Source: Candidatus Heimdallarchaeota archaeon AB_125 (lineage in GTDB: Archaea; Asgardarchaeota; Heimdallarchaeia; Heimdallarchaeales; Heimdallarchaeaceae). From it: 14,787 nt of DNA. The stretch covers positions 1 through 14,787 of the forward strand of contig MEHH01000034.1 of assembly GCA_001940755.1 (NCBI GenBank), in the 5' to 3' direction. How positions within the stretch are numbered: position 1 is the first letter of the stretch; each line of letters opens with the position of its first letter. Shown here piece after piece: positions 1-7,184 of this stretch. The position numbers were made by a program, and so were the translations under genes. The notes under the pieces are model-generated. The model saw only the letters and a list, made by a program, of their open reading frames with translations, made no database searches and had not been told where the DNA came from.

Positions 1-784
1 TCTCAAACCATACATAGAGAACCTTATTGACAAATTCCTCCCCAAAAATTGGACTTATTGGAATACCCCATGTCAAGTCTCTTGATATAGGTCGTTCCTT
101 TAATCCTTCATCAATCATACTCATAAGTTTTTGTTTTGCTAAACTTGGGATATGAGGATTATTTGTAAGAAAATCTAGTAACTCATCAGAAAATGCAGGT
201 AAATCAAAATACCAGTGACTTGTTTTCTTAAGTATGGGTTCTCTTTTGCATGTTATACAATATGGATTTATTAATTCTGTGGGTTTTAAAATCATCTCAC
301 ATTCAGGGTTAGTACATTGATCCCCCCTTGCTCCTTCGTGACCACATTTTGGGCACTTTCCTTCTACAAACCTATCGGGAAGGAATCTTTTATCATGATC
401 ACAGTAAAACTGTTCTGTTTCTTTTAAATTAAAATAACCATTTTCATGTATTTTCCTATGGAAATTCTGAACAAATGAGATGTGAGTAGGATTACTAGTA
501 ATAGTGTACCGATCAAATTCAATGTTCCACTCATCTAATAGATGAAGAATTTGATTATGATATTTGAAGGCAAGACCTTCTGGAGTTAAGCCTTCTTTTT
601 CTGCAGCAACTACTATAGGAGTTCCGTGGGCATCAGAACCACTTACGTAGATTACATCATGCTTTCTTAATTTATGATAACGAGTAATTACATCACCCCA
701 TAATAATTGTGAAAAGGTTCCAAGATGAGGAACGTTATTAACATATGGCCATGCTGCTGTTACAACCCATTTCTCTTTAGACAT
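1..784 (-). CDS. metG: Methionyl-tRNA synthetase, N-terminal part (3' end outside window)
   Basis: This class I aminoacyl-tRNA synthetase charges tRNA-Met with methionine in the cytoplasm. I translated it directly from the ATG at 784 to the left edge: 261 residues without a stop. The N terminus carries the archaeal-style AAWPYVNNVPHLGT signature (residues 10-23), where HLGT is the HIGH-type ATP motif. It is followed by YVSGSDAHGTPI (about 45-56) of the Rossmann fold. A zinc-knuckle insertion follows, with CPKCG, a Cys pair in CTNPEC, and CITC spread over about residues 142-181. The visible part ends at LYVWFE, the conserved stretch before the catalytic lid, so the KMSKS loop, anticodon domain and any C-terminal extension lie outside. 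The start is supported by an AAAGGAGTGA Shine-Dalgarno at 791-800. Its fourth HIGH residue is Thr, whereas His or Asn is commoner. Identification is firm. Confidence 0.95.
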   Translation of the reverse strand, partial: MSKEKWVVTAAWPYVNNVPHLGTFSQLLWGDVITRYHKLRKHDVIYVSGSDAHGTPIVVAAEKEGLTPEGLAFKYHNQILHLLDEWNIEFDRYTITSNPTHISFVQNFHRKIHENGYFNLKETEQFYCDHDKRFLPDRFVEGKCPKCGHEGARGDQCTNPECEMILKPTELINPYCITCKREPILKKTSHWYFDLPAFSDELLDFLTNNPHIPSLAKQKLMSMIDEGLKERPISRDLTWGIPISPIFGEEFVNKVLYVWFE

Positions 785-1034
785 TGTTGTTCACTCCTTT
801 TGAGTTAGTTTTTTTGTTTAAATTTGTTTCTTTCAAATCAAGAAAAACAAACTCGCTATAAATGCAGTTTGAGGATTTAGCAAATACAGTTAATTCTAAT
901 CTTAACAATTGAAGAAACAGTTGGGTTTTTATGGTTTGTGGCATAACCTCTACTCTAAACAAACTTCTTCTAATCGAATTAAGTCCTCTCAAAGGAGAGC
1001 ATTTCGTTATCCCTCTGTACGACCACTTAACCAC
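777..1034 (-). CDS. Possible small ORF overlapping the metG start, 85 aa, unknown
   Basis: I do not recognise this protein. It would start at GTG 1034, with an AAGGAG Shine-Dalgarno (1043-1048) eight bases upstream, and end at a TAA inside the first codons of metG, overlapping it by 8 nt in another frame. That arrangement allows translational coupling. The product is basic in its first third and leucine-rich in the middle, with an Asn/Lys-rich tail, no recognisable domain, no signal peptide and one tandem RR. A second, shorter entry is the ATG at about 944. The alternative is that it is a chance ORF within an untranslated metG leader. The good ribosome site and overlap argue for it; the unremarkable sequence argues against it. 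Confidence 0.25.
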   Translation of the reverse strand: MVKWSYRGITKCSPLRGLNSIRRSLFRVEVMPQTIKTQLFLQLLRLELTVFAKSSNCIYSEFVFLDLKETNLNKKTNSKGVNNNV

Positions 1035-1096
1035 CGAATCTACTCCTTGATACTCCTTTAAAAACTTACTGCAATTCAGAAATTAATTATATCATA
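785..1096 (-). promoter_or_regulatory. metG upstream region with candidate promoter and tandem AAGGAGTA
   Basis: This 312-bp gap separates the GT4 gene from metG, both on the minus strand. Read on the minus strand it holds an AT-rich TATA-like box (GATATAATTAATT, about 1083-1095). Next come two copies of AAGGAGTA with a 10-bp period (1051-1058 and 1041-1048), a second TATA-like TTTTTAAAG (1057-1065), a 5-bp stem with a 4-nt loop (986-999), and a third TATA-like TTTAAA (817-822) about 35 bp before the metG ATG. Thus metG could have a short leader from the proximal box or a leader of about 280 nt from the distal one. Nothing else stable is visible. The elements are motif matches only. Confidence 0.35.
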
Positions 1097-2230
1097 TCAA
1101 GAAATTAATTTGTGATAAAGCGATTCAATTTGAGTTGTTACATTCTCAAAAGCATAATTCTTTCTGATTTTTTTTCTCGCTTTCTTTGCTGAATCAACTA
1201 GCTCATCATAGTTCTTGAAGGCATTTAGTATAATTTCCTCTAACAATTCTTCATTCCCAGCTTCAAACATAACTCCATCTCTACCATTATCAAGTAATCT
1301 AGGAATATCTCCAATATTAGATGCTAACACAGGAATACCCATTGCCATTGCTTCTATTATTGTTGTAGGAGATCCTTCCCAAAAACTAGGTTGTATTAGT
1401 ATGTGTGTTTTTTCCAGAATGTTTGGAATTTCTTTATGATCTACTGCTCCGAATAGTTTAACTCTTTTTTCGTTAGAGTATTTGGATTCTAAAGCAGAGA
1501 AAAGAGAACCATTACCTACAAACCAAAAGGATATGTTTTGTTTTTTTTCAATTATTTTATCTATAACTCTGGTATAGTATGGGATTCCTTTCCAAAGCTC
1601 TAAATCTCCAATATATGTAACTACTAATTCTTTCTGAAGTTTTGGTGTTACCTCAGGGAAATGTTCTGGATTTATTGCATTATTAATTATAATTATTCGG
1701 TCTAGATTAGAATGAATGGTTTGTTCCAGCAGTTTTGAATCCTGAAGACTAACTGAAGCAATTACATCAGCCTGAGAAAGAACAAATTTACCTAAAGTAT
1801 AATCAAAGAACACTTTGGCAAATTCTTTAAGGAATCCTGTTTTATAGGGTGGTCTTCCCACTCCACCATGAATATGGAGAAGCATTGGTATTCTCTTTAG
1901 AAGTTTGGTTATTGCGGCTTGAATAGTTGTAAAGTAAATGTAAGAGTGTACATGAAACACGTCAACATCTTTCAGCTGCAACATTTTATGAAGCATAAAA
2001 CAAGCAGGATTAATACCAAAAACATTCCATGGACTATAAAAACGATGAACTGTTATATTCTGGTAATAGCTCTGATATGGAATTTTGGTACTGTTTTTTG
2101 TTGTAAAAACATCAATGTGATGACCTCTGTTTGCAAGTTCATTAGAAAGATTACTCACATACCTTTCAGTTCCTCCATAACTTCTTGAACCGAAATAAGG
2201 GGTTACTTGAACTATTTTCAAAGGATCCAT
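1097..2230 (-). CDS. GT4-family glycosyltransferase
   Basis: This is a retaining GT-B-fold glycosyltransferase (377 aa, the normal length) predicted to add a sugar from a nucleotide donor to a surface glycan at the cytoplasmic membrane face. The N-terminal acceptor domain has PYFGSRSYGGTER (11-23) with the glycine-rich loop, and LLHIHGG (117-123). The C-terminal donor domain has GDLELWKG (208-215), where the Lys binds the donor phosphate, and the E-x7-E motif EGSPTTIIE (285-293) followed by AMAMGIPVLAS. No transmembrane segment is visible. It is the last gene of the bpsA operon. Its ATG lies 8 nt after the GT-C stop, and its Shine-Dalgarno AGGTGA (2235-2240) overlaps that stop codon, so translation is probably coupled. 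Donor and acceptor cannot be read from sequence. Confidence 0.9.
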   Translation of the reverse strand: MDPLKIVQVTPYFGSRSYGGTERYVSNLSNELANRGHHIDVFTTKNSTKIPYQSYYQNITVHRFYSPWNVFGINPACFMLHKMLQLKDVDVFHVHSYIYFTTIQAAITKLLKRIPMLLHIHGGVGRPPYKTGFLKEFAKVFFDYTLGKFVLSQADVIASVSLQDSKLLEQTIHSNLDRIIIINNAINPEHFPEVTPKLQKELVVTYIGDLELWKGIPYYTRVIDKIIEKKQNISFWFVGNGSLFSALESKYSNEKRVKLFGAVDHKEIPNILEKTHILIQPSFWEGSPTTIIEAMAMGIPVLASNIGDIPRLLDNGRDGVMFEAGNEELLEEIILNAFKNYDELVDSAKKARKKIRKNYAFENVTTQIESLYHKLIS

Positions 2231-2234
2231 TTTT

Positions 2235-2240
2235 TCACCT
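2235..2240 (-). promoter_or_regulatory. Shine-Dalgarno of the GT4 gene, overlapping the upstream stop
   Basis: AGGTGA, four bases before the ATG at 2230. Its first two bases are the last two of the TAG stop codon of the GT-C gene, so ribosomes ending on one frame are placed over the start of the next. Confidence 0.7.
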
Positions 2241-3903
2241 ATAAATGATAAATGAGATAGTTGTAATTGTTACTGATAACAACATGCTGAGTTGGCCAAC
2301 TGTAGTATAACACATTCAATAAATAAGTTAGGTCTTGAGTTGAGAAGCGTAGAGGAAGTCCTAACCACAAATCCATAACCGTACCTAGTACTATATACCT
2401 GTAATTTGATCTAGCCAACAGATAACCATTTGCTTGAATTGTGCTATTCGCATCTAAGAACACTTGTGTATTGCGATTATATATGTTAAAGCCATTAATA
2501 TGTTTTGATATTGAAAATGGAACACTAATAGTATTTGATGTTATTATTGTAAGATTAATAGATGAAGTTATACTATGTGCCAACGTAATGTCCTGATATG
2601 TATTTGTTAAATTATATCCGGGGAGATATTGGTTTCCCATATATGCAAAACTAAAATATGAATTAACAATTAAGGCAGAAATAAATAGCGGTTTCCACTT
2701 AGCTTTTAGTTTTGGGAGTATGTCAGATATTGCAATATAAGCCAATATACTGATAAATAGAACCGTAAAGATGAAGGTTCGTGGAGCTACCCAAGAAAGC
2801 TCATGCTCTGAACTGAACATGAGAGAAAGTACGACTGTTAAACCATAGAAAAAGAATCCAAGGGAGAATAACGCCATTCGTACTGTGTTATTGAATATTA
2901 AAGCAATCCCGCTTAAAATCAAAATAATAACAAGTTCTAAAGTGATAAACCATGAATTAAGAGTAGTACTATATACAAACAATCCTGCTATTTCTAGGAC
3001 TACAATTATTGCCATAAGAGCAATTGAACTTAGTTTAACAATCCTTTGAGTTGTGAAAAAATCAGAAATTACTTTTCCGTATCGTTTCCTAATGAAGAAT
3101 CCTAGTAAGGTTATTGCTAACCACATTATCAAAAACACATATTCTCTCCCGATGAAAATATTGTAAATCGTCTCATATGCAGGGCTTGCATTCTGTAAGT
3201 ATTGATTTACTATTCCAAACTCTCTTGAAGTTTTGATAGTTTGAACTATTAGAACAGCTGGTATAGCATAAACAAGAGATAAAATCGATTTATAGTTTTT
3301 AGCTAAAAATATACTACTGAAAAATATCACAGGCAATAGAAATATTGCAGATAAATGATGAATCTTAAGTGTAACCACTGCTATAAAACCGGCAGTTATT
3401 TGTGCTCTAAATTTATCAGGCTTACACAGATACAAATACAAACACAAACTGAATAAACTTATTCCTAAAGAGTTGGGTCTTCCTAGGAGCATTTGAATTC
3501 CTAAAATTGCAGGAAACAATAGTATCAAAGCTAGATATTTTAGGTTCAAGTCATTGGATACATATCCTTTTCTCTTCTTATCTATATGACGAATAAATGC
3601 TACTATTGTTAGATCAAAAATCAGTATGGGGATTATTATACTCACAAATTCATAAATCAAACCTGCCTCTATGCCGGTTAGTGAAGAGATACCTGAAGCA
3701 AATACGTGAAAACCAATGAAATCAATATAAGACTCACCAAAGGAGAGAGCAACAATGTGACCGTTTTCAAGAATAGAATCAATATATTGTAAGTGGATAT
3801 ATGAATCGAAACCATACATTCCCAAATTGAAGTAAAGTATCAAGAAAAACAGAAGTAATTTTCCAATGATAATTCCAGGAACAAAGTATGATTTGCGAGC
3901 CAC
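2239..3903 (-). CDS. Polytopic membrane protein, probable GT-C-fold glycosyltransferase
   Basis: This 554-residue protein has roughly a dozen hydrophobic segments over residues 8-420, then a C-terminal domain (about 422-554) without clear membrane spans. Right after the first segment is GFDSYIHLQY (31-40). An acidic residue in the first external loop followed by a His is the pattern of polyprenyl-phosphate-sugar-using GT-C enzymes (ArnT, PMT, STT3 type). Other recognisable spots are GRPNSLG (141-147) and KIHHLSA (180-186). There is no WWDYG motif, so it is not AglB. The C-terminal domain would face outside and has three N-glycosylation sequons (Asn431, Asn450, Asn486). The start is GTG at 3903, supported by an AGGTG site. 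It sits between an MBL hydrolase and a GT4, 8 nt from each. The GT-C assignment is by fold pattern and context; another polytopic protein of unknown role is possible. Confidence 0.65.
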   Translation of the reverse strand: MARKSYFVPGIIIGKLLLFFLILYFNLGMYGFDSYIHLQYIDSILENGHIVALSFGESYIDFIGFHVFASGISSLTGIEAGLIYEFVSIIIPILIFDLTIVAFIRHIDKKRKGYVSNDLNLKYLALILLFPAILGIQMLLGRPNSLGISLFSLCLYLYLCKPDKFRAQITAGFIAVVTLKIHHLSAIFLLPVIFFSSIFLAKNYKSILSLVYAIPAVLIVQTIKTSREFGIVNQYLQNASPAYETIYNIFIGREYVFLIMWLAITLLGFFIRKRYGKVISDFFTTQRIVKLSSIALMAIIVVLEIAGLFVYSTTLNSWFITLELVIILILSGIALIFNNTVRMALFSLGFFFYGLTVVLSLMFSSEHELSWVAPRTFIFTVLFISILAYIAISDILPKLKAKWKPLFISALIVNSYFSFAYMGNQYLPGYNLTNTYQDITLAHSITSSINLTIITSNTISVPFSISKHINGFNIYNRNTQVFLDANSTIQANGYLLARSNYRYIVLGTVMDLWLGLPLRFSTQDLTYLLNVLYYSWPTQHVVISNNYNYLIYHL

Positions 3904-3908
3904 TTATA

Positions 3909-3914
3909 CACCTA
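3909..3914 (-). promoter_or_regulatory. Shine-Dalgarno deciding the GTG start of the GT-C gene
   Basis: TAGGTG: the TAG is the stop codon of the MBL gene, and AGGTG lies five bases before GTG 3903. This same stop/Shine-Dalgarno fusion occurs at the next junction and supports the unusual GTG start. Confidence 0.65.
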
Positions 3915-4586
3915 ACTATATTTTTCTAAATATGCTTCTATTGCTTCTTTTGGTTCTATTATAGGTTTTCCATGCCCAGGAAAGAGAGCAGTTGGTTTCG
4001 ACATTTGTAGCATCTTAATTGATGCTTTTAAGGCTTGACCAAAATCTATTGCAAACATTCTACTAGGGGGTAATATTGCATTCCCCTTCTTATTACTATT
4101 AACAATATCTCCGCAGAAAAGCGCTCTAGTTTCCATATCTTCTAGGGCTATTGTTCCAGGAGTATGACCTGGCAAATGATAGACCTTTAAACCATGTACG
4201 ACCTCTCCATCAACAACTATACGATCTATAGTATATCCTGAAGAAGACATAAATATTTCAAAAATTCCCATTGTTCTTCCGATGAATTTCTCTCTTGGAG
4301 GTAATTTTGCAGACTTTATTATGTATGGTTTTTCATCTTCATGACAAACAACCTCTGGACCATATAATTGCCCAAGTGTCTCTAGACCTGCTATATGGTC
4401 CAGATGAGCATGAGTGAGTAAAACTGCTTCCAAAGACTTTTCAGGAAAATTAGATTTTTTTGTCTGGATTATCGATTTTGCACTTCTTGACATTCCAGTG
4501 TCTATTAAAACACAATGATTTTCCCTTTCAATTAGATAACTGTTTATGTGTCCAGGAACAAGGTAGACATTTTCAAAAATTTTCAT
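3912..4586 (-). CDS. MBL-fold metallohydrolase (glyoxalase II-like)
   Basis: This soluble 224-aa metallo-beta-lactamase-fold hydrolase has a complete dinuclear metal site. Visible are HAHLDH (59-64; His59, His61, Asp63, His64), His141 in LPGHTPGT (138-145), Asp160 in CGDIVNS (158-164) and His205 in FPGHGKP (202-208). The size and the GHTPG and GHG spacing resemble the small glyoxalase II-like group that hydrolyses thioesters or other small esters. The true substrate cannot be deduced. The gene follows bpsA by 29 nt and precedes the GT-C gene by 8 nt, so it is co-transcribed with them. It could be a housekeeping detoxification enzyme carried in the operon, or act on an intermediate of the polyamine or glycan pathway; nothing in the sequence separates these. 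No signal peptide is visible. Confidence 0.88.
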   Translation of the reverse strand: MKIFENVYLVPGHINSYLIERENHCVLIDTGMSRSAKSIIQTKKSNFPEKSLEAVLLTHAHLDHIAGLETLGQLYGPEVVCHEDEKPYIIKSAKLPPREKFIGRTMGIFEIFMSSSGYTIDRIVVDGEVVHGLKVYHLPGHTPGTIALEDMETRALFCGDIVNSNKKGNAILPPSRMFAIDFGQALKASIKMLQMSKPTALFPGHGKPIIEPKEAIEAYLEKYS

Positions 4587-4615
4587 TGATTTATATTTTC
4601 ACAGTGAGTTTTAAA

Positions 4616-5773
4616 TCATTCTGCTTTTCTTTCTCGCTTTTTCTGAAAAATATACTTCTTACATTCTGGACAACCAACTTCTTTCAACTGCTCAATAGTA
4701 ACGAATTTTTGATTCTGACCAACTTCAATTTCAATTTTGCAGTTTTTGCATTGGTAAAGTCTTTTTGTAGGCTTTCTTTCCCCTGTATAAAGAAATCCTT
4801 CATAATTATTATCTATAATTGGTTTAGCCCCAGAAAGAATTTGCATTCGATAGAAATTTGAAACACCACCCAGTTTCTGCGCTCCTATGTACTCATTAAA
4901 CCTTGCAAAAATATGAGTAATCAAACATCTCATTTTTGACAAGTTTTTCTGCATAAGTAGCTGATCATTTGGTGGTTTATTTCCAAAAGAAAGATATCCA
5001 ACACCACCAGTTGAATTATTTATGAGCTCAATTCCTCTGGAAATGAATAGATTAAGACCATCAATTGTATAAGGTGGATCTGTTACAAAGCAATCGTATT
5101 TGTTTCTATATTCTTCTGGAATAGATGTTCTTAAATCATGTTCAACAAAGATTATGTCAAAATTATGTTCTTCATTTGCTTTCTCAATGATATCCCTAAT
5201 TCTTGTATCTATATCAAAAACAGTTATTCTTGATTTCGAACCAATAAGTAAAGCTAAAGCAATACTAGTTAAATCACTATCTCCCACAAAAGCATAATTT
5301 CGGAAAAAAAGATCATAATTATCACCCATAGTAAGAACTCTAACTAAGCTTGTCTCTGTTGTAGCAAAGGATTGATCTATAACAGTATTAGGTGGGCCTC
5401 GAAGATCTGTTAATGCTCTAAGTTTTTCAATTATTTCTTTATAGTTCTCAATAGGGAATGTAAGCCCGTTTTCGCAATTAGAGCACGAAAAAGACTTATT
5501 AAAACGCCCAAGTTCAAATAGAGCTTTCGAACCCAATTCAGTTACAGAGGTACCTTTACTTTCTTTTGAGCACCATTTTATTTTTACTAATTCATTTCTT
5601 ATTGCTACACAAATTGGTATAGGAAAACCTGATTCTTTTGAGATATTTATCATTGAGGAATGAGGATATCTATCAATAACTGCGAGAAACTTAATAAGAC
5701 CATATATACCCTCTTGTAATCTCACATTACTTCCAACTTGGGAGAGAGTAGAAAATATGGTATCTCTATCCAT
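4616..5773 (-). CDS. bpsA: N4-bis(aminopropyl)spermidine synthase (branched-chain polyamine synthase, DUF43) with zinc-ribbon tail
   Basis: BpsA transfers aminopropyl groups from decarboxylated S-adenosylmethionine to spermidine, giving branched polyamines that stabilise nucleic acids in many thermophiles and archaea. The N-terminal 90 residues form a winged-helix-like domain, followed by a CSNC pair (97-100). The conserved VIDQSFATTETSLVRVL stretch (131-147) leads into the Rossmann methyltransferase-like core. GDSDLTSIALAL (164-175) is the nucleotide-binding loop (GDDD-like in characterised enzymes), and TDPPYT (231-236) is the active-site motif. At 385 aa it is longer than the roughly 350 aa of the Thermococcus enzyme. 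The extra C terminus is a likely zinc ribbon, CKNC (342-345) and CPEC (368-371), with a basic tail. It heads the minus operon and has no clear Shine-Dalgarno, which fits a leaderless transcript. The DPPY motif alone could suggest a DNA methylase, but the full DUF43 pattern is present. Confidence 0.88.
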   Translation of the reverse strand: MDRDTIFSTLSQVGSNVRLQEGIYGLIKFLAVIDRYPHSSMINISKESGFPIPICVAIRNELVKIKWCSKESKGTSVTELGSKALFELGRFNKSFSCSNCENGLTFPIENYKEIIEKLRALTDLRGPPNTVIDQSFATTETSLVRVLTMGDNYDLFFRNYAFVGDSDLTSIALALLIGSKSRITVFDIDTRIRDIIEKANEEHNFDIIFVEHDLRTSIPEEYRNKYDCFVTDPPYTIDGLNLFISRGIELINNSTGGVGYLSFGNKPPNDQLLMQKNLSKMRCLITHIFARFNEYIGAQKLGGVSNFYRMQILSGAKPIIDNNYEGFLYTGERKPTKRLYQCKNCKIEIEVGQNQKFVTIEQLKEVGCPECKKYIFQKKRERKAE

Positions 5774-5894
5774 GAATCAAAATTCATAGTATATTCAAAA
5801 ATATGATGGCTAATGACAAATTTGGTTTTTTCACATAATATCCCGAGCGATAATATTAATTAAAGAGGATATTTATTATAAGTGCAAGAGTAAT
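5774..5894. promoter_or_regulatory. Divergent promoter region of the two operons
   Basis: This 121-bp AT-rich gap separates the start codons of bpsA (minus) and the PLP decarboxylase (plus). On the plus strand, ATATTAATTAAAG (about 5852-5865) is a TATA-like box that would place the transcript start near 5886, just before ATG 5895. On the minus strand, ATATTTTTG (about 5797-5805) would place the start near the bpsA ATG at 5773, giving a leaderless mRNA. Neither gene has a strong Shine-Dalgarno. Both boxes are inferred from position and composition only. The closeness allows common control of both operons. Confidence 0.4.
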
Positions 5895-7163
5895 ATGTTA
5901 GATACAATTGGGCACTATCCTTACCTTAGTTATGAGAACAATAAATTATTGATTCAAGACAAAAGTATAGAATCTTTATCTGAAAACAAAAAAACTCCAT
6001 TCTTCATGTTCCTCCCCAATAGGTTTGAGAATAACGCTTTAGAAATAAAAAGTAAATTGGAAAAAAATATTCCAAATTTATTCATTTCATATGCTGCAAA
6101 AGCTAACTATCTTGGTAAAATATTGCAGAATTCAAACAAACTCGATTTGGGTATTGAAGCTATGTCTCTATTTGAGTTAAAACTTGCTGAAAAAGCAGGA
6201 GTAGCTTTCAACAATGTTATTTTTAATGGTCCTGCAAAGACATCAGAAGAACTAGATTATGCTATAAGCAATAGGATTGGTCATCTGAATGTCGAGTCTC
6301 TTAATGAAATAAAAGAGATAGAGAGAATTGCAGTTAAACATGAAATTATTCAAAATATCACTGTAAGAATACATCCAAAGTTGAAAGAAACTACAGAAAA
6401 AAAATTGTTAATCAAGAAAAATAGTAAACTCGGTATAGATTTCTCAAGAGGAGTTAAATTGTTTGAGTATGCAAAAAAAAGTCCTCATTTGAATCCTATA
6501 GGAGTTCATACTCACGTTGGAACAAACCTGATTTCTCATGATTTTTATGATGAGTTACTTGAGTTTCTTAATGACTATATCCATGATTTACAAAGTAAAT
6601 TAGATATATCAATCACTGAGATTAATCTAGGTGGAGGGTTAGCGAGTAGATCTACTCTGGAAAAGGAGAAATTTCAGATAGAGAAATTAGGGGAACAAGT
6701 ATCATCAAAAATAGATGATATTATAAATAAGAAAATAATTTTTGAGTTAGGAAGATGTCTCATTGAAGATAGTTTTATTGCAATTACCAAAGTTTTGAGA
6801 ACAAAGAAATCTTGGGGAAGGAAGTGGGCTTTTACTGATATTGGTGCAAATACATTAATTCCAATGAGATATTCTCATTATGGTGTGATTCCAGCACTAA
6901 ACAAAGGAAAAGGACAGTATACTAACATTGGAGGTCCTCTATGTCTTCCTGTAGATATATTAACAGATGAAGCAGTTAATTTCGAGATTGATGAAGGTGA
7001 TTTTCTAATTGTGCTAAATTGTGGAGCTTATACCCTTTCGATGAGTGAACAGTTTGGTTATCCAAGACCTGCAATATATCAGCTATCAGATAAAGGAATC
7101 GATTTGATTAAACCAGCTGATGATCTGGATCAGATGATTAATGATTCATTTCATCTTAGTTAG
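5895..7163 (+). CDS. Fold-type III PLP-dependent amino-acid decarboxylase (DapDC/ODC-like)
   Basis: This is a 422-aa pyridoxal-phosphate decarboxylase of the diaminopimelate/ornithine/carboxynorspermidine decarboxylase superfamily. The alanine-racemase-like barrel comes first, with the PLP-binding Lys69 in SYAAKANY (65-72), HTHVGT (205-210), the phosphate-binding INLGGGL (243-249) and ELGR (284-287, where the usual form is EPGR). The C-terminal beta domain has LIPMRYSHYG (321-330) and GGPLCLPVD (346-354) with Cys350, the counterpart of the catalytic cysteine. It also has GAYTLSMSEQFGYPRP (377-392), which is closer to DapDC than to ODC. Substrate is uncertain: diaminopimelate is possible, but the first position in a glycosyltransferase operon and divergence from bpsA also allow a polyamine-precursor or glycan-modifying role. 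Stop to next start is 21 nt. Confidence 0.85.
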   Translation: MLDTIGHYPYLSYENNKLLIQDKSIESLSENKKTPFFMFLPNRFENNALEIKSKLEKNIPNLFISYAAKANYLGKILQNSNKLDLGIEAMSLFELKLAEKAGVAFNNVIFNGPAKTSEELDYAISNRIGHLNVESLNEIKEIERIAVKHEIIQNITVRIHPKLKETTEKKLLIKKNSKLGIDFSRGVKLFEYAKKSPHLNPIGVHTHVGTNLISHDFYDELLEFLNDYIHDLQSKLDISITEINLGGGLASRSTLEKEKFQIEKLGEQVSSKIDDIINKKIIFELGRCLIEDSFIAITKVLRTKKSWGRKWAFTDIGANTLIPMRYSHYGVIPALNKGKGQYTNIGGPLCLPVDILTDEAVNFEIDEGDFLIVLNCGAYTLSMSEQFGYPRPAIYQLSDKGIDLIKPADDLDQMINDSFHLS

Positions 7164-7184
7164 GACACCACTTAGTAGCAAAGG

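Noticed and set aside
966..985. A tRNA T-loop-like TTCGATT on the minus strand upstream of metG
   Set aside because: Only three of five stem pairs form around it and no acceptor, D or anticodon arms can be drawn at the right spacing.
986..999. Stem-loop of 5 bp with a 4-nt loop, considered as a terminator or riboswitch element
   Set aside because: It is too short, has no following T tract on the minus strand, and matches no known RNA family I recognise.
1919..2188. Plus-strand open frame of 89 codons antisense to the GT4 gene
   Set aside because: It mirrors the conserved GT4 coding sequence; no ribosome site or recognisable protein.
2239..3903. Oligosaccharyltransferase AglB/STT3
   Set aside because: No WWDYG motif, and the soluble C-terminal part is too short.
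4460..4861. Open frame on the plus strand, 133 codons, across the MBL/bpsA junction
   Set aside because: It is antisense to two clearly coding genes, Phe/Leu-rich and without family features: a shadow of the opposite strand.
4616..5773. DPPY motif read as a DNA adenine or cytosine-N4 methyltransferase
   Set aside because: The winged-helix N terminus, DQSFATTE stretch and GDSDLTS loop match the DUF43 BpsA family as a whole, and no target-recognition domain or restriction gene is present.
5895..7163. Alanine racemase
   Set aside because: The barrel is shared, but the C-terminal domain with GGPLC and GAYTLSMSEQ belongs to the decarboxylase branch.
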